From positions 62,001-126,000 of the forward strand of contig NZ_SWAR01000027.1 in the NCBI RefSeq assembly GCF_006386545.1: a stretch of DNA of 64,000 bases. The letters run 5' to 3'. The notes under the pieces are model-generated. The model saw only the letters and a list, made by a program, of their open reading frames with translations. It was not told the DNA's origin and did no database searches. Both the position numbers and the translations under genes were made by a program. Positions 1-8,182 of the stretch are shown here, piece by piece. This DNA comes from Methylibium rhizosphaerae (GTDB lineage: Bacteria > Pseudomonadota > Gammaproteobacteria > Burkholderiales > Burkholderiaceae_C). Every line of letters starts with the position of its first letter. The stretch's first letter is position 1.

Positions 1-558
1 GAGTGTCTGGCCGAACTGAAGGCACTGCCGCGCATCGCCGGCGGGCGCTGCAAGGTCGCCGCGGTGGGCATGCGGCTGGATGCGCGCACCAAGGCCGACG
101 AGGTGCTGCAGGCCTGGGCAGCGAAGCAGGACGTGCCCTTCCTGGGCGTGCTGCGCGAGACCCAGGCTTACGTTCGCAGTGTCGAGCGGGGCCTCACGCT
201 GTTCGACCTGCCCGCTTCGCAGACGCAGGTCGACATGGCCCAGTGGAAGCCCATCCTCGAATGGCTGGAGCCGGTGCTGTACCAGGCGCCGGTGGCCGTC
301 GAGGAAAAAAGCCGCCCGGTGGTCCAGCCGGCGGCACGCCCGGCGGTGTCGCTGGCATCCAGGCCGGTCGCAGTGTCCGCGCCCGCCGCGGCGGCTTCCA
401 CGCCGGCCATGGTGCGGCCTTCGCAGCCGGTGTCGCGACCGCGCCCGCGTGTGCAGCCCACCTTGCTGGAGCCTGCCGTCGCGCCCGGGCTGGGTGCCCG
501 GGTCGGCCGCTTCCTCGAGGCCCTGTCGATTCCCCGTTTCTTCACGCGCCAGCCTTGA
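1..558 (+). CDS. ParA-family partition ATPase, C-terminal part (5' partial)
   Basis: The frame is open from the first base and ends at TGA 556-558, so the N-terminus with the Walker A motif lies outside the window. The visible part contains VAAVGMRLDARTKADEVLQ, then VPFLGVLRETQAYVRSVERG and LTLFDLP, which resembles the C-terminal half of ParA/MinD-type ATPases of Burkholderiales. A Pro/Ala/Val-rich tail of about 75 residues follows, ending in a short basic segment. Family membership rests on these late motifs only. A chromosome- or plasmid-partition role is inferred, and no parB partner is adjacent on this side. Confidence 0.6.
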   Translation, partial: ECLAELKALPRIAGGRCKVAAVGMRLDARTKADEVLQAWAAKQDVPFLGVLRETQAYVRSVERGLTLFDLPASQTQVDMAQWKPILEWLEPVLYQAPVAVEEKSRPVVQPAARPAVSLASRPVAVSAPAAAASTPAMVRPSQPVSRPRPRVQPTLLEPAVAPGLGARVGRFLEALSIPRFFTRQP

Positions 559-571
559 CCGGAGGGACGCC

Positions 572-1138
572 ATGCGCCTGACTGCCGACCTGCGCCGCCG
601 CACCGCGCTTTCGCTCGGCCTCGCCGTGATCGCCTGCACCTTGCCCGTTCCGGCTGCCGCGGCGCTGGCCGTGGGCCAGAACGCGCCCGACTTCACCGTG
701 CCCGTCGCGCTGGGCGGCAAGACCTCCACCTTTTCGCTGGCCGAGGCGCTGAAGAAGGGGCCGGTGGTGCTGTACTTCTATCCGAAGGCCTTCACCAGCG
801 GCTGCACCATCGAAGCCAACGCCTTTGCCGAGGCCACACCGAAGTTCGAGGCACTGGGTGCCACGGTGATCGGCATGTCGAACGACGACATCGAGACGCT
901 GAAGAAGTTTTCCGTCGAGGCCTGCCGCAACAGGTTCGCGGTGGCCGCCGATGCGGGCGCCCGCATCACGGCGCAGTACGACGCCGCCTTGTGGGTCAAG
1001 CGCGACATGGCCGACCGCATTTCGTACGTGATCAGCCCCGAGGGCAAGATCGCCTACGTGCACTCGAGCATGAGCCCGGAGGGGCACGTGACGAGCACCC
1101 TGAAGGCCGTGGAGGAATGGAAGCGCGCTCGTCGATGA
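572..1138 (+). CDS. Exported peroxiredoxin (AhpC/TSA, BCP-like)
   Basis: The 188-residue product begins with a signal-peptide-like stretch (basic MRLTADLRRR, a hydrophobic core, then PAAAALA) and continues into a thioredoxin-fold peroxiredoxin. VLYFYPKAFTSGCTIEANAF holds the peroxidatic cysteine in a TxxCT-type motif, and SVEACRNRF offers a possible resolving cysteine. Family members reduce H2O2 or organic peroxides with thiol electrons. The ATG at 572 follows GGAGGGA by a few bases, which fixes the start, and lies 13 bp after the ParA stop. A periplasmic location is inferred from the leader. Confidence 0.85.
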   Translation: MRLTADLRRRTALSLGLAVIACTLPVPAAAALAVGQNAPDFTVPVALGGKTSTFSLAEALKKGPVVLYFYPKAFTSGCTIEANAFAEATPKFEALGATVIGMSNDDIETLKKFSVEACRNRFAVAADAGARITAQYDAALWVKRDMADRISYVISPEGKIAYVHSSMSPEGHVTSTLKAVEEWKRARR

Positions 1139-1148
1139 GCGCCTGCTC

Positions 1149-1505
1149 CTACTGGTAGGAAACCACCGGCGGCTGCAGCACCAGCGGCTCGACCGCCTGC
1201 GCTTCCTCGCCCGCTCCCACCTGCACGCGCTGGCGCAGGCGCGTGTCGAACAGCATGACCAGCAGTTCGGCCGAGGTGTCCTCGACCGCGATGCCCTGCT
1301 CCTCGGCAGTAACGCGGCGCAGCAGCCGGCCGATCGCACAGGCGCCGCCGGCTGCTGCCGCGAGTTCTCCCTCCGTCATGTGCCATTGGGCCGCCAGCTG
1401 CGCGAGCAGCAAGGTGAACTCGCGCACGCGCTCGTGCTGCGTGGTCGCCGGTAACGCTTGTTGTTGGTTGGAGCAGTCCATCGCCATCCCGCTTGATGCC
1501 GGCAT
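1149..1505 (-). CDS. Hypothetical protein, 118 aa
   Basis: This small acidic protein has no family I recognise. It is helical in appearance (EFTLLLAQLAAQWHMTEGELAAAAGG, then RLLRRVTAEEQGIAVEDTSAELLVMLF) with no signal peptide or membrane segment. An alternative start is the ATG at 1487 (MAMDCSNQQ). It converges on the peroxiredoxin gene and follows two other minus-strand genes. The frame has normal composition and no overlap, so it is probably real. Confidence 0.5.
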   Translation of the reverse strand: MPASSGMAMDCSNQQQALPATTQHERVREFTLLLAQLAAQWHMTEGELAAAAGGACAIGRLLRRVTAEEQGIAVEDTSAELLVMLFDTRLRQRVQVGAGEEAQAVEPLVLQPPVVSYQ

Positions 1506-1567
1506 TGTTGGCGAGCGTGCTCAAACGGTGTGCCTGACCGGCACGTAACGAAGCTTGCAGGGCGGGA

Positions 1568-1789
1568 TTACTTCTCGGAATCCCGCGCCGTTGCAATTGG
1601 CGCGGCACCGGCCTGGCGCTGCTCCCACTCGCGCATGGCGACACGATGGCGTTCGCGCGCTTCGTAGTAGAGGTCGTAGACGCAGGGGTCGCAGCCGCTG
1701 CCGCAGCACTCGCCGTCCTGCGGCGGCTCGGGCGCCACGGGCGGCGGGTCGTTTTCGGCGAAGGACAGCGGGGACATCACGACAGGCAT
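1568..1789 (-). CDS. OXLD1-like small protein (oxidoreductase-like N-terminal domain)
   Basis: A 73-residue protein whose core, GECCGSGCDPCVYDLYYEAR, is the signature of the 'oxidoreductase-like, N-terminal' family: a cysteine cluster CCGSGCxPC followed by an aromatic-rich helix. Four cysteines suggest metal or redox chemistry, but the family's function is not established. The start at 1789 or an internal ATG at 1777 are both possible. It lies 38 bp after the cupin gene on the same strand and may be cotranscribed with it. Confidence 0.7.
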   Translation of the reverse strand: MPVVMSPLSFAENDPPPVAPEPPQDGECCGSGCDPCVYDLYYEARERHRVAMREWEQRQAGAAPIATARDSEK

Positions 1790-1827
1790 GCAGGCAGCGG
1801 CAGGCTGCCGATGATATCGGCCCGCAC

Positions 1828-2280
1828 TCACAGCACCGGCGGCTGGTAGGGCAACACCTTGTCCTGCTCCGCAGGGTCGTTGCGCGCCACGATGGCGCGC
1901 GCCGGTTCGGTGTCGCTCAGGTTGAGGGCCTCGTGCGGCACGTCGGGCGGTATGAACAGGAAGTCGCCCGCCTCGCTGACCACCGAGTGCTCGAGCTGCC
2001 GGCCCCAGCGCGTGCGCACCCGGCCCTCGAGCACATAGATGCCGGTTTCGTAGCCCTGGTGCGAATGCGGCTCGGAACGCCCGCCGGGCGGGATGACCAC
2101 CAGGTGCATCGACAGGCCCGATGAAGCCACGGTGCTGCCCGAGATGCCGACGAAATACGGCAGCCTCTGCCGGGTGAGCACCTCGCGTTCGGGACGCACC
2201 GCCTGCACTTGCGCCATGTCTGCCTCCAGCACCCGACGACGGGCCGCCGCATCGTAATCCGGCCGCATGGCGTGCTTCAC
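1828..2280 (-). CDS. Cupin-domain protein
   Basis: The 150-residue product is a single conserved-barrel cupin. Motif 1 is PHSHQGYETGIYVLEGRV, with the metal-ligating histidines and glutamate; motif 2 is EAGDFLFIPPDVPHEALNLS. Such small cupins bind a divalent metal and act as enzymes or sensors; the substrate is not predictable here. An alternative start is the ATG at 2268 (MRPDYD). It probably forms a short operon with the OXLD1-like gene and is divergent from the exported repeat protein. Confidence 0.8.
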   Translation of the reverse strand: MKHAMRPDYDAAARRRVLEADMAQVQAVRPEREVLTRQRLPYFVGISGSTVASSGLSMHLVVIPPGGRSEPHSHQGYETGIYVLEGRVRTRWGRQLEHSVVSEAGDFLFIPPDVPHEALNLSDTEPARAIVARNDPAEQDKVLPYQPPVL

Positions 2281-2398
2281 GCAGCTTTACATGGCGTTTG
2301 CACAACCCGGTGAACAGCCGCCGTGCCCGCCTCGTTGTCGGTGTACGGCCGCGCCCACTTCACCTGGAGGTGCCGGCCGCACCCAAGGAGATGAGTTC

Positions 2399-2872
2399 AT
2401 GAGCAAGAGCAAGCTTCTGATCACCGCGGCCCTGGCCTCGACCGGCGCGCTCGGCACCGGCATGGCGCAAGCCCAGGGCGCAGACGTGCAGTGGTCCGTC
2501 ACGATCGGCACGCCAGCGCCCGTGGTGCGGCACTACCCGCAGCCGGCGGTGGTGGTGGCACCGCAGCCGGTGCTCGTGCACGATGAGCCGCACTATCGCC
2601 ATCGCGACGAATACGACGACCGCCGCGATTACCGCCGCGACTACCGCCACGACTACCGCCGCGGATACCACCACGGCTACTACCATCCGACCCGCTGGGA
2701 CAGCGACGGCGATGGCATCCCGAACCACCACGACCGCCTCTACAACCCGCGCTGGGACCGCGACGGCGACGGCATCCCGAACCATCACGACCGCTACGAC
2801 AACCGCCGCCACGACCGCGACGGCGACGGCGTGCCGAACTGGCACGACAGCCGCGACGGCCGACGCGGCTGA
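2399..2872 (+). CDS. Exported thrombospondin-type-3-like calcium-repeat protein
   Basis: The ATG at 2399 follows AAGGAGATGAG. A signal peptide (KLLITAALASTGALGTGMAQA) precedes a Pro/Val segment, then a Tyr/Arg/His/Asp-rich stretch (DYRRDYRHDYRRGYHHGYYH). Three C-terminal DxDGDGIPNxxD repeats follow (DSDGDGIPNHHD, DRDGDGIPNHHD, DRDGDGVPNWHD). DGDG repeats of this kind bind Ca2+ in thrombospondin type 3 and OmpA-linker proteins. The His/Tyr/Arg block may also bind metals or polyanions. Function is unknown; a periplasmic or surface location is inferred. Confidence 0.75.
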   Translation: MSKSKLLITAALASTGALGTGMAQAQGADVQWSVTIGTPAPVVRHYPQPAVVVAPQPVLVHDEPHYRHRDEYDDRRDYRRDYRHDYRRGYHHGYYHPTRWDSDGDGIPNHHDRLYNPRWDRDGDGIPNHHDRYDNRRHDRDGDGVPNWHDSRDGRRG

Positions 2873-2894
2873 GCGCCGGCCACCGCCTTGCAGG

Positions 2895-2920
2895 ACGCCA
2901 CGCGAACGCGTGGCGTTTTT
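2895..2920 (+). terminator. Rho-independent terminator
   Basis: A perfect 10-bp stem (2895-2904 pairing with 2907-2916) with a minimal loop runs straight into TTTTT at 2916-2920, 22 bases after the stop of the exported repeat protein. Confidence 0.85.
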
Positions 2921-3001
2921 GCTGGTGGCGTGTGAGGCTCCAAATAGCGTTAACAGGCCCTAGACTGCCGCGCTGCACACCACCAGCGAGCGAAGGCGTC
3001 C

Positions 3002-3415
3002 ATGAACCCATCGAAGCGACTGGAAGTCCCCGCCCTCGTCCTCGCGAGGTTGCGCGAGGCCTGCCTCGGCCTGCCGGACGCGCGCGAGGAAGCCGCATGG
3101 GTCGGTACGCGCTGGCGCATCAGGCAACAGACATTTGCCCACGTGCTGATGGTCAACGAGGCCTGGCCGCCGGCGTATGCGCAGGCGGCCGGCTCCAACG
3201 GGCCGCTGTGCGTGCTGACCTTCCGCTCGCCGCTGCCGCAGTTCGACCTGCACGCCTACACCTGGGCGCCGTTCTTCCGCCCGGTCTGGTTTCCGGACAT
3301 CGTGGGCATGCGCCTGGACGAGGCCGACACCGACTGGGACGAGGTGAGCGGCCTGCTGCGCGCGAGCTACCGGCACCTCGCCCCGAAGGCACTGGCGGCG
3401 TTGCTGGATGCCTGA
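3002..3415 (+). CDS. MmcQ/YjbR-family protein
   Basis: The 137-residue protein has the YjbR/MmcQ layout: an N-terminal helix ending in LPDAREEAAWVGTRWRI, a central strand set (FAHVLMV, LCVLTFRSP), and a C-terminal helix 'WDEVSGLLRASYRHLAPKAL'. The family has a CyaY-like/DNA-binding fold, and its cellular function is poorly defined. The ATG at 3002 is the only good start. A broken short-chain dehydrogenase follows 17 bp downstream. Confidence 0.75.
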   Translation: MNPSKRLEVPALVLARLREACLGLPDAREEAAWVGTRWRIRQQTFAHVLMVNEAWPPAYAQAAGSNGPLCVLTFRSPLPQFDLHAYTWAPFFRPVWFPDIVGMRLDEADTDWDEVSGLLRASYRHLAPKALAALLDA

Positions 3416-3432
3416 GCGACTCAGCTGGCACC

Positions 3433-4163
3433 ATGCTCGAGGACTGCATCGCCATCGTCACCGGCGCCAGCCGTGGAGCCGGCCGAGGAATCGCCGTGGA
3501 GCTGGGCGCGGCATCGCGGTGCGCTGCGACCACACCAGCGAACCGGAGGTGGCGGCGCTGTTCGAACGCATCTCGCGCGAGCAGCAGGGCCGCCTCGACC
3601 TGCTGGTGAACAACGCCTGGGGCGGGCAAGAGACCTTCGACGGCGTGTTCGACGCGCCCTTCTGGCAGCACCCGCTCTCGCACTGGGACTCGTTCTTCGA
3701 CCGCGGCGTGCGCAACCACCTGCTGGCCAGCCGGTTCGCCGCGCCGATGATGGTCCGGCGCAAGCGCGGCCTCATCGTCACCACGACCTTCTGGGACCGC
3801 GACCGCTACATGCGCGGCAACCTGTTCTACGACCTGGCGAAGGCCACCATGACCCGCCTGGCGTTCGGCATGGCGCAGGAACTCAGGCCCCACGGAGTGG
3901 CGTCGCTCGCGGTGTCGCCCGGGTGGATGCGCACCGAGCTCGTGCTGGCCGGCCACAAGACCGACGAGACGCATTGGCGGGAGGCGCCTGCGCTGGCCCG
4001 CACCGAGTCGCCGCGCTATCTGGGCCGTGCGGTGGCCGCGCTGGCGGCCGATGCAAAGGTGATGGACAGGACGGGCGGCGTGTACCGGGTGGGCGACCTC
4101 GCCCGCGAATACGGCTTCACCGACATCGACGGCCGACAGGTGCCGCCGTTCGAGATGGAGTGA
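3433..4163 (+). pseudogene. Short-chain dehydrogenase/reductase with an internal out-of-frame deletion
   Basis: Translation from ATG 3433 gives MLEDCIAIVTGASRGAGRG, the normal Rossmann start with its glycine-rich TGxxxGxG motif. Near 3504-3512 the reading shifts frame, and the rest of the SDR continues to TGA 4161-4163: GRGIAVRCDHTSEPEV, LLVNNAWGG, the YDLAKATMTRLA active-site region with Tyr and Lys, and SPGWMRTE. Relatives have about 30-40 residues between ELGAAG and GGRGIAV that are missing here. The frame change requires a loss of 3n+1 bases. The short sequence around GGGCGCGGC at the junction suggests slippage between direct repeats, or an assembly error. Unless the DNA is wrong, no functional enzyme is made. 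Confidence 0.8.
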
Positions 4164-4194
4164 GGCGGCCGCGGCAGGCGCGACCGCCGGCGGC

Positions 4195-4560
4195 TCACTG
4201 GTGAGCCTCTTCCTGGCGTACGCCTGCAGATGGCACCGGCGGTGCCTCGGGCACGAAGATCCACAGCAGCAGGTAGGCCACGACGCTCGCGCCGGCACAG
4301 AACACCGCCAGCACGAACAGCAGCCGCCAGATCCAGCTGGCGACGCCGGTGGTGGCGGCCAGGCCGCCGCATACGCCGCCGAGCCAGCGGTCGTCGCGGC
4401 TGCGGACCAGGCCGTTGACGGCCGACACCGCAGACGGCGTGCTGCGCGGTGCCGGCTCACCGGCCAGCACCCGGGCCTTGGCCCGTGCGTATTCGTCGTC
4501 GGACAGCGCGCCGCGCTGATGCAGCTCTTCGAGCTTGGCCAGTTCGTCTGGAAGTGACAT
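4195..4560 (-). CDS. SHOCT plus PspC-domain membrane protein
   Basis: The 121-residue protein starts with a SHOCT-type helix pair (ELAKLEELHQRGALSDDEYA), has a Ser/Pro linker, then a PspC domain with RSRDDRWLGGVCGGLA and two close hydrophobic segments (WRLLFVLAVFCAGASVVAYL and LLLWIFVPE). PspC domains occur in envelope-stress proteins of the inner membrane; here the SHOCT-PspC fusion probably senses or stabilises the membrane. The start at 4560 was preferred over an upstream ATG at 4578 because it gives the conserved MSLPDELAKLEEL. Confidence 0.75.
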   Translation of the reverse strand: MSLPDELAKLEELHQRGALSDDEYARAKARVLAGEPAPRSTPSAVSAVNGLVRSRDDRWLGGVCGGLAATTGVASWIWRLLFVLAVFCAGASVVAYLLLWIFVPEAPPVPSAGVRQEEAHQ

Positions 4561-4605
4561 GGTGCCGGGGCTCCGCAATGTCGTCGTGTCGTGCGACCTT
4601 GCCGC

Positions 4606-4791
4606 TCAACCCTGGGCTTGCGGCAGTCGCTTGGCAGAGATCTCGACGCGCGGCAGTTCGACGGTGCGCACGACCTTCACCGGCGTCTCGACCGCAGCGG
4701 CCTGATCTTGGCTCACTTCGAAGGCGAAGGCCAGCGACGCGGTGGCGAACACGGCGAAGGTGGCGGCGAAGGCGGTAAGGCGGCTGATCAT
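4606..4791 (-). CDS. Small exported protein, 61 aa
   Basis: A good AGGAG lies seven bases upstream of the ATG at 4791. The product is a signal peptide (MISRLTAFAATFAVFATASLAFA) plus a short mature part with VRTVELPRVEISAKR. I recognise the ELPRVEISAKR tail from small uncharacterised Burkholderiales proteins, but no function is known. It is on the same strand as the PspC gene and upstream of it. Confidence 0.6.
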   Translation of the reverse strand: MISRLTAFAATFAVFATASLAFAFEVSQDQAAAVETPVKVVRTVELPRVEISAKRLPQAQG

Positions 4792-4934
4792 GTCGGGCTC
4801 CTGCGGGTTGCTTGTCTGCTTGCGATGGAGCGAACTCTAGGCAGCGGGTGGGCCGCCTCCAACCGGCTTGCGACGAGTTGCAGCGGAACCGGGACGAACT
4901 GCAGGCGAGCCGGATGGACCGTCCGCCCAGGCGG

Positions 4935-6032
4935 TCAGCGGGGCCCGCCGCGCCGCGGCCTGTAGGCCGGGAACGCCTGCCGCAGCGTCTCGATCTGCCC
5001 GCATTTGTGGGCCTGGTAGCCCGGCAGGCTGTTCACCGCACGCTGGAAGGCCTCGCTGCGCAGGATGTCGAGCGTGGCCTGGATTCCCGGCTTGGCGAGC
5101 GACAGCTCGTGGCACAGCAGGAAGTAGCACTCGGTGGCGATCGGCAGGAAGTCGAGCTTGAAGTGCCGCGCCGGCGTTTCCACGCCCAGGCCCACATCGG
5201 CCATGCCGCTGGCCACGTAGGCGGCCACCGCGGCATGCGTGAGCTCGCCCTGTTCGAAGCCGGCGATGCGGGAGGCATCCACGCCGTCGCGCTCGAGCAG
5301 GCAGTCGAGCAGGAAACGCGTGCCCGAGCCCCGCTGCCGGTTGATGAAGCGCACGCCGGCTCGCGCGAGGTCCCCCACGTCGTAGATCTTCTTCGGGTTG
5401 CCCGGCGCCACCATCAGGCCCTGGCGGCGGGTCGCGATGTGGATCACCCGGCTCGCGCGGAAATCGAACCAGCGCGCGTAGTGGGCGACCGCCCTCTCCT
5501 CGAATTCGCCCAGCGGGATGGGCAGGCCGGCCAGGTCGCAGGCGCCGTCGTGCAGCGAGGCGGCCGCCTCCTGGCTGCCCACGTACTTGCGCTCCACCGC
5601 CACCTGCGCCTGCGCGAGCGCGTCGAGCAGCTTCTCGATCGAGAAGCCGTGGCTGGCATGCACCCGCACCATGGCCGGCTGGCCGGCGCCGATCACCCGC
5701 TCGATCTCGACCTCGAGCTCGGAGGCCAGCGTGTCCAGCACCGGCGACAGCCGCGCGACGATGCGGTGGCCGGCCCACACCAGCTTTTCGCCCAGCGGCG
5801 TGAGCCTGGAACCCTTGCCGCGCTCCATGTGCAGCAGCGGCACGCCCAGCTGCTGTTCGCCCTGGCGCACCAGGTCCCAGGCGTGGCGATAGGAGGCCCC
5901 GGTGTGCTGGCAGGCCGCCGACAGGCTGCCGAACTCCTGCACCTGCGCGAGCAGTTCGAGCAGGCGCGGCGACAACTGGTGGCCGCTCGGCTGGCGGATG
6001 GTCCACTGCGGCTGGATCGAAACCTTGTGCAT
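4935..6032 (-). CDS. ModE-like HTH / periplasmic-binding-like regulator divergent from the fds operon
   Basis: The 365-residue protein has a LysR/ModE-type winged helix at the N-terminus (LLAQVQEFGSLSAACQHTGASYRHAWDLV, then LTPLGEKLVWAGHRI). The effector domain is of the periplasmic-binding type (FINRQRGSGTRFLLDCLL, GMADVGLGVETPA), as in molybdate- or tungstate-responsive regulators. It is divergently transcribed from fdsG across a 141-bp gap, so it is the obvious candidate for formate-dehydrogenase control, like FdsR of Cupriavidus. A molybdate or formate effector is inference. Confidence 0.7.
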   Translation of the reverse strand: MHKVSIQPQWTIRQPSGHQLSPRLLELLAQVQEFGSLSAACQHTGASYRHAWDLVRQGEQQLGVPLLHMERGKGSRLTPLGEKLVWAGHRIVARLSPVLDTLASELEVEIERVIGAGQPAMVRVHASHGFSIEKLLDALAQAQVAVERKYVGSQEAAASLHDGACDLAGLPIPLGEFEERAVAHYARWFDFRASRVIHIATRRQGLMVAPGNPKKIYDVGDLARAGVRFINRQRGSGTRFLLDCLLERDGVDASRIAGFEQGELTHAAVAAYVASGMADVGLGVETPARHFKLDFLPIATECYFLLCHELSLAKPGIQATLDILRSEAFQRAVNSLPGYQAHKCGQIETLRQAFPAYRPRRGGPR

Positions 6033-6132
6033 CTACGGGTTGGCCCTTTAGGCGGCCGACAGCATAAGGCACATGCGGCCGGGCGCCATATTGCGTCTGC
6101 TGCCCGGTGCTCGTAGATTGGCGTGCGAGGCC

Positions 6133-6149
6133 CGGGCACTTTATGCCCG
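6133..6149. promoter_or_regulatory. Inverted repeat in the fds leader, possible operator
   Basis: CGGGCA-CTTTA-TGCCCG is a perfect 6-bp inverted repeat 24 bases before the fdsG start and inside the divergent regulator/fds gap. CATAA-containing half-similar sequences occur at about 6062 and 6154. It could be bound by the divergent regulator or simply form a leader hairpin. Confidence 0.3.
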
Positions 6150-6173
6150 TCCCACATAACTGCACACCCATCG

Positions 6174-6650
6174 ATGAACACCGAAACCCCCTGGCTCGAC
6201 GACGTGGTCGAGCCCCTGGTCGGCCGCTTCCGGCAAGTGCCGGGCGGCCTGCTGCCGCTGCTGCACGCGGTGCAGGAGGCGCTCGGCCACATCCCGCCCG
6301 ACGCAGTGCCCGCCATCGCCGCCGGCATGAACCTTTCGCGCGCCGAGGTGCACGGGGTCATCAGCTACTACCACCACTTCCGCAGCGAGCCGCCCGGGCG
6401 CACGGTGGTGCAAGTGTGCAAGGCCGAGTCGTGCAAGGCCTGCGGCGCCGACGCGCTGCTCGCCCATGCGGAGCGCACGCTGCACTGCCAGGAGCACCAC
6501 ACCCGCGGCGACGGCGCCTACACGCTGGAGCCGGTGTACTGCCTGGGGCTGTGCGCCGTGTCGCCGGCGGTGATGGTGGGCGACCGGCTGCATGCCCTGA
6601 TGACGCCGGCGAAGTTCGACCGCGTGATCGCGGCGCTGGAGCAGCCCTGA
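6174..6650 (+). CDS. fdsG: NAD-dependent formate dehydrogenase gamma subunit
   Basis: The 158-residue product resembles the 24-kDa NuoE subunit: a helical N-terminus (LLPLLHAVQEALGHIPPDAV) then a thioredoxin-like domain with VCKAESCKACGA and YCLGLCAVSPAV. These carry the C-x4-C and C-x3-C ligands of a [2Fe-2S] cluster. It passes electrons from formate oxidation towards FdsB and NAD+. The ATG at 6174 was chosen because it begins the conserved helical domain. The stop overlaps the fdsB start (TGATG-type junction at 6648-6652), implying translational coupling. Confidence 0.9.
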   Translation: MNTETPWLDDVVEPLVGRFRQVPGGLLPLLHAVQEALGHIPPDAVPAIAAGMNLSRAEVHGVISYYHHFRSEPPGRTVVQVCKAESCKACGADALLAHAERTLHCQEHHTRGDGAYTLEPVYCLGLCAVSPAVMVGDRLHALMTPAKFDRVIAALEQP

Positions 6651-8182
6651 TGAACACCCGCGTCCATGTTCCTCGCGATGCCACCGCCCTGGCCCTGGGC
6701 GCCGACGCGGTGGCCGACATGCTGCAGGCCGAATGCGCCCGGCGGGGTCTGGCGGTCGAGCTGGTACGCAACGGGTCGCGCGGCCTGTTCTGGCTGGAGC
6801 CGCTGGTGGAGGTGGACACGCCCGCCGGCCGCATCGCCTACGGGCCCGTCGCGCCCGAGGACGTGCCGGCGCTGCTCGATGCCGGGCTGTTGCAGGGCGG
6901 CGCACATGCCCTGTGCCACGGCCCCACCGAGGCCATCCCCTACCTCGCCCGGCAGCAGCGCCACGTGTTCAGGCGCATGGGCGTGACCGATCCGCTGTCG
7001 CTGGCCGACTTCGAAGCCCACGGGGGCTGGGCCGGCCTCCGGCGCGCCCTGGCCATGGAACCCTCGGCCATCGTGCAGGAGGTGTTCGACTCGGGCCTGC
7101 GCGGCCGGGGCGGTGCTGCCTTCCCGGCGGGCATCAAGTGGAAGACGGTGCTCAACACACCGGCCCCGCAGAAGTACGTGGTGTGCAACGCCGACGAAGG
7201 CGACTCGGGCACCTTCTCCGACCGCATGACGATGGAAGGCGACCCGTACATGCTGATCGAGGGCATGACGATCGCCGCCCTCGCGGTGGGTGCCACGCAG
7301 GGCTACGTCTATGTGCGCTCCGAATACCCGCATGCGGTGGCGACCCTGACCGAGGCCACGCGGCGCGCCGCCTCGGCGGGCTGGCTGGGCGACGACGTCG
7401 CGGGCTCCGGCCGCGCCTTCCATCTCGAGGTGCGCATGGGGGCCGGCTCCTACGTCTGCGGCGAAGAGACCGCCATGCTCGAAAGCCTGGAAGGCAAACG
7501 CGGCATGGTGCGGGCCAAGCCGCCGGTGCCGGCCATGGCCGGGCTCTTCGGGCAGCCCACGGTCGTCAACAACGTGATCACCTTCTCCAGCGTGCCGATG
7601 GTCATGGAGCACGGCGCCGCCGCCTACAAGGCGCTGGGCATGGGCCGCTCCACCGGCACCCTGCCCTTCCAGCTGGCCGGCAACATCCTCCGCGGCGGGC
7701 TGGTCGAGGTGCCCTTCGGCGTGACGCTGCGCGAGCTGCTGCACGACTTCGGCGGCGGCAGCCGCTCCGGCCGCCCGATCAAGGCGGTGCAGGTGGGCGG
7801 CCCGCTGGGCGCCTACGTGCCGCCCGACAAATGGGACGTGCCGCTCGACTACGAGGCCTATGCCGCGATGGGCGCGGTGCTCGGGCACGGCGGCATCGTC
7901 GTGCATGACGACACGGCCGACATGGCGCGGCTCGCGCGCCATGCGATGGAGTTCTGCGCGGTCGAGTCGTGCGGCAAGTGCACGCCCTGCCGCATCGGCT
8001 CCACCCGCGGCGTGGAGGTCATCGACCGCATCACGTCCGGCAGCCAGCGCACCCAGCAGGTGGCGCTGCTGCGCGAGCTGTGCGACACCATGGAACAGGG
8101 CAGCCTGTGCGCGATGGGCGGCATGACGCCCTACCCGGTGCGCTCGGCGCTCGACCACTACCCAGAGGACTTCGGGCTATGA
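6650..8182 (+). CDS. fdsB: NAD-dependent formate dehydrogenase beta subunit (NADH/FMN, NuoF-like)
   Basis: The 510-residue flavoprotein subunit has an N-terminal ferredoxin/thioredoxin-like region and a NuoF core. GLRGRGGAAFPAGIKW (about residue 150) and NADEGDSGTFSDR form the NADH/FMN pocket. ESCGKCTPCRIGSTRG (about residue 438) gives three ligands of a [4Fe-4S] cluster, with the fourth in MEQGSLCAMGG. It reduces NAD+ with electrons from FdsA and FdsG in the cytoplasm. Its stop overlaps the fdsA start. Confidence 0.92.
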   Translation: MNTRVHVPRDATALALGADAVADMLQAECARRGLAVELVRNGSRGLFWLEPLVEVDTPAGRIAYGPVAPEDVPALLDAGLLQGGAHALCHGPTEAIPYLARQQRHVFRRMGVTDPLSLADFEAHGGWAGLRRALAMEPSAIVQEVFDSGLRGRGGAAFPAGIKWKTVLNTPAPQKYVVCNADEGDSGTFSDRMTMEGDPYMLIEGMTIAALAVGATQGYVYVRSEYPHAVATLTEATRRAASAGWLGDDVAGSGRAFHLEVRMGAGSYVCGEETAMLESLEGKRGMVRAKPPVPAMAGLFGQPTVVNNVITFSSVPMVMEHGAAAYKALGMGRSTGTLPFQLAGNILRGGLVEVPFGVTLRELLHDFGGGSRSGRPIKAVQVGGPLGAYVPPDKWDVPLDYEAYAAMGAVLGHGGIVVHDDTADMARLARHAMEFCAVESCGKCTPCRIGSTRGVEVIDRITSGSQRTQQVALLRELCDTMEQGSLCAMGGMTPYPVRSALDHYPEDFGL

